Shown here: positions 33,084 through 41,311 of the stretch, one piece after another
Layout of the letters: each line of letters begins with the position of its first letter
Position numbering within the stretch: position 1 is the first letter of the stretch
Source of the DNA: Lachnospiraceae bacterium
GTDB taxonomy: Bacteria > Bacillota > Clostridia > Lachnospirales > Lachnospiraceae
Assembly: GCA_024699325.1 (NCBI GenBank)
Contig: JAILPS010000055.1
Coordinates: 26,024-90,023 of the forward strand
DNA length: 64,000 nt
Reading direction: 5' to 3'
Notes under the pieces: generated by a model
What the model was told of the DNA's origin: nothing
What the model saw: only the letters and a program-made list of their open reading frames with translations
Databases searched by the model: none
Program-made: the position numbers and the translations under genes

Positions 33084-34391
33084 TCACACATCCTTAAATT
33101 CCACATTAATTGTTACACCTAAATTTTTTATGTGCATTTTGTACAACTGTTTCAGCACCTCAACCAGCGAATCCACATCCTCACGACCTGCAGTCTCATA
33201 CGGAGAGTGCATAGCAAGCTGTGCAAGTCCCACATCCACGGTTGCAACGCTCACGCTGTAGTTTAGGAGATTGCCAAGAGTGCTTCCGCCAGGCATATCA
33301 GGTCTGTTCTCGAAGCACTGGTACTTAACCCCTGCCTCCTCACACACCTTGATAAACAGGGCCCTTGAGTAGGCGTCCGACGCGTACTTCTGCGAGGCGT
33401 TCTTCTTAATCACCACGCCGCCGTTTAAATAGCAGCGGTTATTAGGATCTGTAAGCTCCGGGAAGTTAGGGTGCACGGCGTGTGCGTTGTCTGCAGAAAC
33501 ATTTAGCGAGTTGGCGATCATCCTTCTGAAGGCGTCGTCGCCGCCGTAAAGCGCGCTGACTCTCTTTAATACATCCGCCATAAATGTGGAGCATGCCCCC
33601 TGTCTGGTCAGACTTCCGACCTCCTCGTTGTCAAATATGGCCAGAACCTGCACATTTTTAGCCTCGTCAGAATCCACAAAAGCCTTCGCCCCTGCATATG
33701 CGCACATGAGATCGTCAAGTCTTGACCCTGAGAGGAACTCCTCGTTTGCGCCCCACAGCCTGCATTTGTCGCGGTTGTAGGTGAATAGATCCGTGCTCAC
33801 GATATCCTGTGCCTCCACCTCCAGGCTCTCGGCGACTAACCTCTTAAGCGCGCCCTTCTCACACTCTCCTCCAAACAACGGCACCATGTCCACATTTTTC
33901 TTGTATTCATGGCCATCATTTGCCTTCCTGTCCATATGTATGGCAAGACTTGGAAACATGAGAATATCTCTGTCAATGTTTACCAGGCGCATCTCTAAAC
34001 CGCTGTTGGTCCTCACATACGCTCTTCCCGCCACGCTCACAGGTCTGTCAAACCAGGGCGCCATGAGCATTCCGCCGTAGCCCTCGACGCTTATTCTTGT
34101 GTATTTTCCGAGAACATCTGACTCCGGGTTTTCCTTAACCTTAAAACATGGGCTGTCACAGTGCGCGCTGACCATCATGAAACCACAGGCCTCGCCCTCA
34201 GGTATCCTGAAGGCGATCAGAGACGAATCGTTCCTCGTCGTGTAGTATCTGCCCCCTGCCTGAAGGTGCCAGACATCACCCTCGTTAAGCCTCACAAACC
34301 CAGCCTTATCAAGCATAAGAGCCACATTTCTTACAGCGTAAAAATTCACAGGACTCCTGTCTATAAAATCCATCATTTCTCTCTCAAACAT
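33084..34391 (-). CDS. apeB: M18 family aspartyl aminopeptidase
   Basis: Dinuclear-zinc aminopeptidase that removes N-terminal acidic residues, cytosolic, 435 residues. Metal-site motifs in order: VSAHCDSPCFKVK, GSRLDDLMCAY, FDNEEVGSLTRQGA and HAVHPNFPELTDP near the C-terminal third. The start MFEREMMDFIDRSP at 34391 has GGGAGG five bases upstream; a longer frame only covers the preceding terminator. No operon partner. Confidence 0.95.
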   Translation of the reverse strand: MFEREMMDFIDRSPVNFYAVRNVALMLDKAGFVRLNEGDVWHLQAGGRYYTTRNDSSLIAFRIPEGEACGFMMVSAHCDSPCFKVKENPESDVLGKYTRISVEGYGGMLMAPWFDRPVSVAGRAYVRTNSGLEMRLVNIDRDILMFPSLAIHMDRKANDGHEYKKNVDMVPLFGGECEKGALKRLVAESLEVEAQDIVSTDLFTYNRDKCRLWGANEEFLSGSRLDDLMCAYAGAKAFVDSDEAKNVQVLAIFDNEEVGSLTRQGACSTFMADVLKRVSALYGGDDAFRRMIANSLNVSADNAHAVHPNFPELTDPNNRCYLNGGVVIKKNASQKYASDAYSRALFIKVCEEAGVKYQCFENRPDMPGGSTLGNLLNYSVSVATVDVGLAQLAMHSPYETAGREDVDSLVEVLKQLYKMHIKNLGVTINVEFKDV

Positions 34392-34405
34392 AAAAACCTC
34401 CCAAC

Positions 34406-34444
34406 ACAAAAAAGAAAGCCCGTGGATCTCTCCACAGGCTTTCA
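34406..34444 (-). terminator. Terminator of the repeat lipoprotein gene
   Basis: GAAAGCCTGTGGA pairs with TCCACGGGCTTTC around GAGA, with one G-U pair, then TTTTTT on the minus strand. Confidence 0.95.
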
Positions 34445-34472
34445 TTATGCCATAAGGCAATTATTTCGTCAA

Positions 34473-34895
34473 TTACAGAAGGAGCTTAGTAGGGCCGTAC
34501 TCGTTGTAAATCTCGATACGAAGGTTGCCCTTCTCCTCTGTGTCACCGTATACGAAGTATACAGACTCGCCGTTAACCTTAACGTCAGAAACAACATAAT
34601 CTGTCTCTGTTACGTCAAATGTATCGCCGATTGCGATATCAACACAGAATACAACTGCGCCAACTGCTGTGCCTTCCATAGCGTCAGCGTTGATTGTGTA
34701 TGTGCCATCACCTGCAATGTCGATTGTTGTAGCCCAGTCAGAAACTGACCAGTCTGCTGATGCGAATGCCATTGTAGCTGTTGCAGCTGCGTCAAGACCT
34801 GCAACTGTGAACTCTACAGAGATTGCATCTGCTGATGCGTTAGCCTGATCATACTTAGCTGCGTCTGCTGCACCCTCAACGAATGCGCCGCCTGT
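34473..34895 (-). repeat. Intragenic module repeat, copy 2
   Basis: Encodes W-TGGAFVEG to the C-terminus. Long stretches are base-for-base identical to 34935-35358, including silent positions, so the duplication is recent or homogenised. Confidence 0.85.
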
Positions 34896-36218
34896 CCAGC
34901 CAATCTGCTCAGCGAGAGACTTCTCCTCGCCAAGAAGTAACTTGGTAGGGCCGTACTCGTTGTAAATCTCGATACGAAGGTTACCCTTCTGCTCTGTATC
35001 ACCATATACGAAGAATACTTCCTCGCCGTTAACCTTAACATCAGATACTACATAATCTGTATCGTTGATGTCAAATGTGTCGCCGATTGCGAGATCAACA
35101 CAGAATACAACTGCACCAACTGCTGTGCCTTCCATAGCGTCAGCGTTGATTGTGTATGTGCCATCACCTGCAACGTCGATTGTTGTAGCCCAGTCAGAAA
35201 CTGACCAGTCTGCTGATGCGAATGCCATTGTAGCTGTTGTAGCTGCGTCAAGACCTGCAACTGTGAACTCTACAGAGATAGCGTCTGCTGAAGCGTTAAC
35301 CTGATCATACTTAGCTGCGTCTGAACCAACCTTGTAAGCGCCGCCCTCCCAAGCTGGAGCTACTGGCTCAGTTGGATCCTCAGCACTGCCACCGGTGTAA
35401 TCCATAGAACATGTGCCGTCATAGCTGTCAAGGCCATTAACTGTGAATGTGATAGAGATAGAATCTGCATATACATCATATGGAGGTAATGTCTTAAGTG
35501 AGTCAACCCAGTTGTTCTGGATCTCGATGCACATACCTGTTGTAAGCTCATCATCAATATCTACGCCATCATAGTTCTCAGATGTGTGAGCATCGATAAG
35601 AGCTGAGTCAATGTTGACAACCTGATCGCCAATCTTAAGCTCATCGATAGAGATAGATACTACTTCCTGTCCGTAAGCATCCCAAGGAATATCTGTGCTT
35701 AAGAAGATGAGGTTGTACTGTGAATCAGCTGCGAACTCAGTTGTTCCATAAGTAGCCTCGTTAGCCTTCCAGTCAAGACCTGTAACAGATACTGTGTATG
35801 TGCCGTCACCTGTGATGTTCACGTCGTTAAATGTACCAGGCGCAGATACAAGATTGTCAGGTCCGTTCCATGCATGTACTACATTGAAATCGATCTCGTC
35901 TGTGTTGTTTGTTCCAAAGAAACCATAAGAAGCATCGTCAACCTTATTACGGAATGAATAAGCGTTGGTCTGGAAACCAATGTATCCGTGATATGTTGAA
36001 GCGTCAAGAGAGAACTCTGCAGGTTCAGGTGCCTCTGTTGTCTCTTCAGCGGTTGTTGTCTCTTCAGTCTGAGCAGTTGTTGTTGTCTCAGCCTGAGCAG
36101 CAGTAGTTGTTTCCTTGTTTGCTGCGGTTGTTGTGGTTGTTGTGTCTGTGCCAGAGCATCCTGCAAGTGCTGTTGCGCAAATCAGGGCTCCGCAAAGAGT
36201 TAAACTTTTGATTTTCAT
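34473..36218 (-). CDS. Lipoprotein with two near-identical C-terminal modules
   Basis: 581 residues. Lipobox ATALAGC puts the lipid on Cys21, followed by a Thr/Glu-rich linker (TTTTTT, EETTTAEETTEAPEP) typical of surface-tethered proteins. After the linker comes a unique beta-rich module (LDASTYHGYIGFQTNAYSFR to about VTFTVNGLD), then two copies of a module of about 140 residues, each starting W-x-GGA and ending IEIYNEYGPTKLLL. The second copy ends the protein. Modules contain ADAISVEFTVAGLDA and GDGTYTINADAMEG. No catalytic motif is evident; carbohydrate binding is an inference from architecture. The start is set by the signal peptide and GGAGAGGGG upstream. It has its own promoter and terminator. 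Confidence 0.85.
   Translation of the reverse strand: MKIKSLTLCGALICATALAGCSGTDTTTTTTAANKETTTAAQAETTTTAQTEETTTAEETTEAPEPAEFSLDASTYHGYIGFQTNAYSFRNKVDDASYGFFGTNNTDEIDFNVVHAWNGPDNLVSAPGTFNDVNITGDGTYTVSVTGLDWKANEATYGTTEFAADSQYNLIFLSTDIPWDAYGQEVVSISIDELKIGDQVVNIDSALIDAHTSENYDGVDIDDELTTGMCIEIQNNWVDSLKTLPPYDVYADSISITFTVNGLDSYDGTCSMDYTGGSAEDPTEPVAPAWEGGAYKVGSDAAKYDQVNASADAISVEFTVAGLDAATTATMAFASADWSVSDWATTIDVAGDGTYTINADAMEGTAVGAVVFCVDLAIGDTFDINDTDYVVSDVKVNGEEVFFVYGDTEQKGNLRIEIYNEYGPTKLLLGEEKSLAEQIGWTGGAFVEGAADAAKYDQANASADAISVEFTVAGLDAAATATMAFASADWSVSDWATTIDIAGDGTYTINADAMEGTAVGAVVFCVDIAIGDTFDVTETDYVVSDVKVNGESVYFVYGDTEEKGNLRIEIYNEYGPTKLLL
34935..35358 (-). repeat. Intragenic module repeat, copy 1
   Basis: Encodes W-EGGAYKVG to GPTKLLL, a direct repeat of 34473-34895 about 460 bp away. 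Confidence 0.85.
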
Positions 36219-36257
36219 AATGAAATCCCCTCTCCTTTCAAGATTTAAAGTATGCAC

Positions 36258-36286
36258 AGTATATAAAAATTCACGCAAAAAATCAA
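36258..36286 (-). promoter_or_regulatory. Promoter of the repeat lipoprotein gene
   Basis: TTGATT (36286-36281), a 17-bp spacer and TATACT (36263-36258), 40 bp upstream of the start. Confidence 0.78.
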
Positions 36287-36373
36287 TATGTTTTATGGCA
36301 TTTTGTCAATGAGATGCAAAAAGTAGTGCAATATTTGTGTATTTTTCACCATAAATAGGTCAATTTTTAATAA

Positions 36374-38989
36374 TTATACCTTCATAAGTCCCAAAGCCTT
36401 CACTATTTCCATCACAACAACAGGTGTGAAGATGAAAGCGAGGCCGATAAGGTAGAGGTCTGCCGGAAGATAAATCAGTCCGAACAGCGCATTTAAAGGT
36501 GTAAACATTACAAGCGCAACCATAAGAGTTGATATAAGCGCTGCGCCGTCAAGCTTGGTGTTTGAGAACGGTCCGATCTTGAACAGAGAGTGCATGCTTC
36601 TCATGTTAAATGCCTGCACAACCTGTGACATGGACAGAGTCATGAATGCCAGCGTCTGACCTCCGGCAATCTCGCCCGTGCTCTTCCAGCCGATGAAAAA
36701 TGCCGCCAGTGACAGTCCTCCAAACATGATACCCTGAAGAACAATCTGAACTCCGAAGCCGTTTGCAAACAAGCCTTCCATCTTAGGTCTTGGAGCCTTA
36801 TCCATTACATCCTTCTCTACAGGCTCCATACCGAGAGCGATTGCAGGAAGGCTGTCTGTTACAAGGTTAATCCACAACAGCTGCATGGACAGAAGTGGTG
36901 CCTGCTTCCAGAGAATCATAGCCAGGAATACAACCAAAACCTCTCCGATGTTTGTTCCAAGTAGGAAGCCTACTACCTTCTTGATGTTTGCATATATACC
37001 ACGACCCTCGCGAACTGCTGACACGATGGTTGTGAAGTTGTCATCCATAAGTGTCATATCGGCACTTCCCTTGGCAACGTCAGTACCTGTGATACCCATG
37101 GCACATCCGATGTCCGCCGCCTTAAGTGCAGGAGCGTCATTGACACCGTCACCTGTCATGGAAACAATCTGGTCACGTCTCTGCCAAGCCTTGACGATTC
37201 TGATCTTGTTCTCAGGAGACACACGAGCGTAAACTGAGATGCCCTCAACCTTCTCGTCAAACTCTCTGTCGGTCCATGCGTCGAGCTGTGTTCCTGTGAT
37301 GGCCATATCGCCGTCTCTCATGATTCCCAGATCCTTAGCGATGGCTGAGGCTGTGACAACGTGGTCACCTGTGATCATTACAGGTCTGATGCCTGCCTTT
37401 CTGCAGACTGCAACCGCATCCCTGACCTCAGGTCTAGGAGGGTCAATCATGCCGACAAGGCCTCTGAAGGTAAGTCCGCTCTCGATGTCCTTAGGCGAAG
37501 GGCTTACTATAGCGCCCGCAGGAATCTCCTTCGTGGCAACAGCAAGAACTCGAAGAGCCTGTGAGCTCATGTCCTCTGTGAGCTTCTTAGCCTTCTCGAG
37601 GTCGCCTGTGATGCACTTTTCTGCCAGGCAGTCAAATGCGCCCTTGGTGATTACGATGTACTTGCCGTCTATCTCGTTGATTGTGGTCATGAGCTTACGG
37701 TCTGAATCGAACGGAAGTGATGCCACTCTCTTAAATCTATTGTTGAGATCATCCTTCTCCATGCCGTTTTTGTGTGCGGCAACAACGATTGATGTCTCTG
37801 TGGGGTCGCCCATGTGCTGCTCACCCTCTGCGCTAAAGACGACTGAACCGTCGCAGCACAGTGTGGCAAGCTTAAGGATCTCCCTAACCTTCTCTGTATT
37901 GTTCTCGCTGATGTCCTCAAGATCAGCCTCACCGTCCACATACGCCTTCATAAGGGTCATTCTGTTCTGTGTGAGGGTTCCTGTCTTATCTGAGCAAATG
38001 ATTGACGCTCCGCCAAGCGTCTCAACAGCGGGCAGTCTTCTGATAACTGCGTTCTGCTTGGCCAGACGTGTGACGCCGATTGATAAAACGATGGTTACGA
38101 TTGCAGGAAGTCCCTCAGGGATTGCTGAAACCGCAAGGGAAACTGCTACCATGAATATCTCTATAGGCTTCATGGTGCCGCTCACCATACCAACTATGAA
38201 TATGATAGCGCAGGCTGCGATTGCAACCATGCCGAGATATTTGCCAAGATCTGCAAGCTTCTGCTGAAGCGGTGTATCGCCGTCCTCCTCTGCGTCGAGA
38301 AGGTTGGCAATCTTGCCCATCTCTGTGTCCATACCTGTGGCTGTGACAACCGCTGAGGCTGTACCGTATGTGATGCTGCAGCCTGAGAATACCATGTTGG
38401 TTCTGTCTCCGATAGGAGCATTGTCAGCAACCACCTCATCGGCATTCTTCTCTGATGGAACAGACTCTCCTGTGAGGGCTGACTCCTCGCTCTTTAAGCC
38501 CGCTGATGTGAGAAGTCTCGCGTCAGCCGGAACGAAGTCTCCTGCCTCTAAGAATATGATATCGCCGGGAACTAAGTCAGCTGCATCAATCTTCTTCTCT
38601 GTGCCGTCTCTTATAACTCTGGCGTGGGGAGCTGACATGCTTTTTAGCGCATCGATTGCCTTCTCGGCTCTGCTCTCCTGGACAACGCCCATGATGGCAT
38701 TAAGTATAACGATGAGAAGAATAAGCGCAGGCTCAATAAACTCTGAAGGATCCTTCTCGATTATGGCGATCACAAAAGAAATAGCCGCTGCAACCAAAAG
38801 AATAAGGATCATGACATCCTTAAACTGTGCCAGAAATCTCTCAAAAGTGGTCTTTTTTCTCTTCTCCTTGAGCTTGTTAGGCCCGTATTTTTCCAGTCTC
38901 TCCGTTACCTGTGCGTCAGTAAGACCGCTAAGCGCGTTAGAGTGAAGCGCGTCGATTGTCTCCTGACTGCTTGTGTTGTGGTAAAGCAT
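36374..38989 (-). CDS. P-type cation ATPase, calcium-transporting type
   Basis: 871-residue P2-type pump with ten predicted membrane segments. Actuator TGES in ALTGESVPSEK, phosphorylation site ICSDKTGTLT with Asp334, the PEGLPA metal-site motif in M4, and hinge motif MTGDGVNDAPALK are intact. The N-terminal cation ATPase domain (LTDAQVTERLEKYGPNKLKE) and the C-terminal six-helix domain place it with SERCA/PMR1-like calcium pumps. The substrate is inferred from family. AGGAGG-like GGGAGG precedes the ATG. It lies 12 bp downstream of the DUF3881-like gene in the serS transcript. Confidence 0.93.
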   Translation of the reverse strand: MLYHNTSSQETIDALHSNALSGLTDAQVTERLEKYGPNKLKEKRKKTTFERFLAQFKDVMILILLVAAAISFVIAIIEKDPSEFIEPALILLIVILNAIMGVVQESRAEKAIDALKSMSAPHARVIRDGTEKKIDAADLVPGDIIFLEAGDFVPADARLLTSAGLKSEESALTGESVPSEKNADEVVADNAPIGDRTNMVFSGCSITYGTASAVVTATGMDTEMGKIANLLDAEEDGDTPLQQKLADLGKYLGMVAIAACAIIFIVGMVSGTMKPIEIFMVAVSLAVSAIPEGLPAIVTIVLSIGVTRLAKQNAVIRRLPAVETLGGASIICSDKTGTLTQNRMTLMKAYVDGEADLEDISENNTEKVREILKLATLCCDGSVVFSAEGEQHMGDPTETSIVVAAHKNGMEKDDLNNRFKRVASLPFDSDRKLMTTINEIDGKYIVITKGAFDCLAEKCITGDLEKAKKLTEDMSSQALRVLAVATKEIPAGAIVSPSPKDIESGLTFRGLVGMIDPPRPEVRDAVAVCRKAGIRPVMITGDHVVTASAIAKDLGIMRDGDMAITGTQLDAWTDREFDEKVEGISVYARVSPENKIRIVKAWQRRDQIVSMTGDGVNDAPALKAADIGCAMGITGTDVAKGSADMTLMDDNFTTIVSAVREGRGIYANIKKVVGFLLGTNIGEVLVVFLAMILWKQAPLLSMQLLWINLVTDSLPAIALGMEPVEKDVMDKAPRPKMEGLFANGFGVQIVLQGIMFGGLSLAAFFIGWKSTGEIAGGQTLAFMTLSMSQVVQAFNMRSMHSLFKIGPFSNTKLDGAALISTLMVALVMFTPLNALFGLIYLPADLYLIGLAFIFTPVVVMEIVKALGLMKV

Positions 38990-39001
38990 TTCATACCTCC
39001 C

Positions 39002-39880
39002 TTAAAATTCTATTTCTCCCTGAAGCCACACGTCGCATTTGATTCTGCGGCCTGTTTTTGGCTCACCTGTTACGTCAGCTGCGGCCACCGTGACCGCCAT
39101 TCTCATATCATTGTTGGTTTTGATGTTGAACCTGTAGAACCTTCGCCCTGTCACAGAGTTCACATGCTCCTCGATGTCCGTTATCTGGCCCATGACGCAG
39201 TACTGGTCACACTCCATTCCGCTTGGCATGAAGAAGCTGTCCACCACGCTGTACAGATCACTCTCCCACACTCTGTGGTTGACCCTCTGATACAGCTTCA
39301 TCTCCTCGCTGGTTAGCTGTTCAAATGCTTCGTCGTCCCCGTCCTGCGCTCTCTCCACCAGATTCACGCGCTTCGTTCGCCTATCAAGCATCTCCTTCTC
39401 AACCTCCGGGGCCTTATCGATGGGGCTTATAATCCTGGCGCTCTTAGCAAGTGCGCTAAGCGACAAACACCTCACCTTGACCTCCTCGTCAAGAGGTATC
39501 TTGTATTTGAAAATGTCTATGAAATTTGACAGATAGAATATGGCGTTAATTCCGAAGCGGCTGTCCTCACACGATGCCATGTAGCGCTCGTTGTCGCTCA
39601 TTTTCGTGATTTTACAGTTCTTCTGGGATGTCATGTAGGGGTATTTGGAATACGGATAGTAGTATTCCACCATGAAGTGGTCGCCCACATTATGGCCCAC
39701 CAGCACGACTCCGCACTCCGGCGCCACATGTTTTATGTACACGCTGTGGCTTATGCCGTCCTCGTCCGTGGACAGGATGATCTTCTCATCCTTCTCATTA
39801 ATTAAGCGGCCGACGAGTTCCATCTCGTCGGACCGCTTGATATTCGTATCAAAACCGATTGCCCTTAAATACTGATGCAA
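39002..39880 (-). CDS. DUF3881-like protein
   Basis: 292 residues, soluble, no signal peptide. It begins MHQYLRAIGFDTNIKRSDEM, which matches my memory of the DUF3881 family found in Lachnospiraceae, often near serS. It contains an acidic hinge (ERAQDGDDEAFEQLTSEEM) and a C-terminal beta-rich part (GQITDIEEHVNSVTGRRFYR). Function unknown. It starts 14 bp after serS and ends 12 bp before the P-ATPase gene, so the three are an operon. Confidence 0.8.
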   Translation of the reverse strand: MHQYLRAIGFDTNIKRSDEMELVGRLINEKDEKIILSTDEDGISHSVYIKHVAPECGVVLVGHNVGDHFMVEYYYPYSKYPYMTSQKNCKITKMSDNERYMASCEDSRFGINAIFYLSNFIDIFKYKIPLDEEVKVRCLSLSALAKSARIISPIDKAPEVEKEMLDRRTKRVNLVERAQDGDDEAFEQLTSEEMKLYQRVNHRVWESDLYSVVDSFFMPSGMECDQYCVMGQITDIEEHVNSVTGRRFYRFNIKTNNDMRMAVTVAAADVTGEPKTGRRIKCDVWLQGEIEF

Positions 39881-39894
39881 AATGTTCTCCCGAA

Positions 39895-41175
39895 TTATTT
39901 GATTTCAGTCATTCCGCCCATGTATGGCTGCAACACCTTAGGGATGGCAACGCTTCCGTCTGCGCGGAGGTTGTTCTCTAAGAAAGCGATGAGCATTCTT
40001 GGCGGAGCGACAACTGTGTTGTTAAGTGTGTGGGCAAGGTACTTCTTGCCGTCTGATCCGTTAACTCTGATGCCAAGACGTCTGGCCTGTGCATCTCCTA
40101 AGTTAGAGCAGCTTCCTACCTCGAAATACTTCTTCTGGCGTGGGCTCCAAGCCTCGACGTCAACGCTCTTAACCTTGAGGTCGGCTAAGTCTCCTGAACA
40201 GCACTCGAGTGTTCTTACAGGAATGTCGAGAGTTCTGAACAGGTCAACTGTGTTCTGCCAGAGCTTGTCGAACCACATTTTGCTGTCCTCAGGCTTGCAG
40301 ACTACGATCATCTCCTGCTTCTCAAACTGATGAATTCTATATACGCCTCTCTCCTCGATACCGTGCGCGCCCTTCTCCTTGCGGAAGCATGGGCTGTAGC
40401 TGGTAAGTGTGAGAGGAAGGGTCTCCTCCGGAAGAATCTGGTCGATAAAACGTCCGATCATGGAGTGCTCGCTGGTGCCGATGAGATAGAGGTCCTCGCC
40501 CTCGATCTTGTACATCATGGCGTCCATCTCAGCGAAGCTCATAACGCCTGTGACAACGTCGCTTCTGATCATGAACGGAGGCACAACATATGTGAAACCT
40601 CTTCCAATCATGAAGTCTCTCGCATATGAGATGACTGCAGAGTGAAGTCTCGCGATGTCGCCCATCAGATAGTAGAAACCGTTGCCGGCAACTCTTCTGG
40701 CTGCGTCCAGATCGATTCCGCTAAATCTCTCCATAATCTCTGTGTGATATGGAATCTCGAAATCAGGAACCACAGGATCACCGTACTTCATAACCTCAAC
40801 GTTCTCGCTGTCGTCCTTGCCGATCGGAACGCTTGGGTCGATGATGTTAGGGATAATCATCATCTTCTTCTTTAAGTCAGCCTCAACCTGCTTCTCCTCC
40901 TCGGACAGTGCCTCGATACGGCTGGCGTCTTCGGCAATCTGAGCCTTAACAGCCTCAGCCTCCTCCTTCTTGCCCTGTCCCATGAGCATACCAATCTGCT
41001 TGGAAGCCTTGTTTCTGGCAGATCTAAGAGCCTCAACCTCGCCCTTAATCTCACGGTTTCTTCTGTCAAGCTCGATAACCTCGTCGACTAAAACGAGCTT
41101 GCTGTCCTGAAACTTATTCTTAATATTCTGCTTAACGATGTCAGGATTCTCCCTGACAAACTTAATATCTAACAT
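39895..41175 (-). CDS. serS: Seryl-tRNA synthetase
   Basis: Class II synthetase, 426 residues. It has an N-terminal antiparallel coiled coil (residues about 25-100, RRNREIKGEVEALRSARN), and a catalytic core with TSEHSMIG, motif 2 FRKEKGAHGIEERGVYRIHQ, and motif 3 in NNTVVAPPRMLIAFLENN. Unlike aspS there is no T-box: a promoter lies 35 bp upstream of the start. First gene of the serS-DUF3881-ATPase operon. Confidence 0.98.
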   Translation of the reverse strand: MLDIKFVRENPDIVKQNIKNKFQDSKLVLVDEVIELDRRNREIKGEVEALRSARNKASKQIGMLMGQGKKEEAEAVKAQIAEDASRIEALSEEEKQVEADLKKKMMIIPNIIDPSVPIGKDDSENVEVMKYGDPVVPDFEIPYHTEIMERFSGIDLDAARRVAGNGFYYLMGDIARLHSAVISYARDFMIGRGFTYVVPPFMIRSDVVTGVMSFAEMDAMMYKIEGEDLYLIGTSEHSMIGRFIDQILPEETLPLTLTSYSPCFRKEKGAHGIEERGVYRIHQFEKQEMIVVCKPEDSKMWFDKLWQNTVDLFRTLDIPVRTLECCSGDLADLKVKSVDVEAWSPRQKKYFEVGSCSNLGDAQARRLGIRVNGSDGKKYLAHTLNNTVVAPPRMLIAFLENNLRADGSVAIPKVLQPYMGGMTEIK

Positions 41176-41207
41176 AATTGCCTCCGCAAAATTAAAATAT
41201 CATCACG

Positions 41208-41236
41208 AGTATATACCACCGCCACAATTATTTCAA
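41208..41236 (-). promoter_or_regulatory. serS operon promoter
   Basis: TTGAAA (41236-41231), a 17-bp spacer and TATACT (41213-41208). Confidence 0.85.
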
Positions 41237-41240
41237 GCAT

Positions 41241-41277
41241 AAAAATAGCCTTCGTGGTCTCCCACCAAGGCTATTTT
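41241..41277 (-). terminator. Terminator of the beta-helix lipoprotein gene
   Basis: AAAATAGCCTT...AAGGCTATTTT with an inner GTGG/CCAC stem and flanking A and T runs on both sides, 35 bp after the stop. Confidence 0.93.
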
Positions 41278-41311
41278 GAATTATTTTTGGTTTTTTATGG
41301 TAAATAACGCT

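Noticed and set aside
37239..38267. 342-codon plus-strand open frame opposite the P-type ATPase
   Set aside because: It mirrors the ATPase reading frame. Its composition is Ser/Thr-rich, as expected from antisense of a biased gene, and it has no start signals.
41176..41240. T-box leader for serS
   Set aside because: No GGGTGG-ACCGCG motif is present, and the promoter lies only about 35 bp upstream of the start codon.
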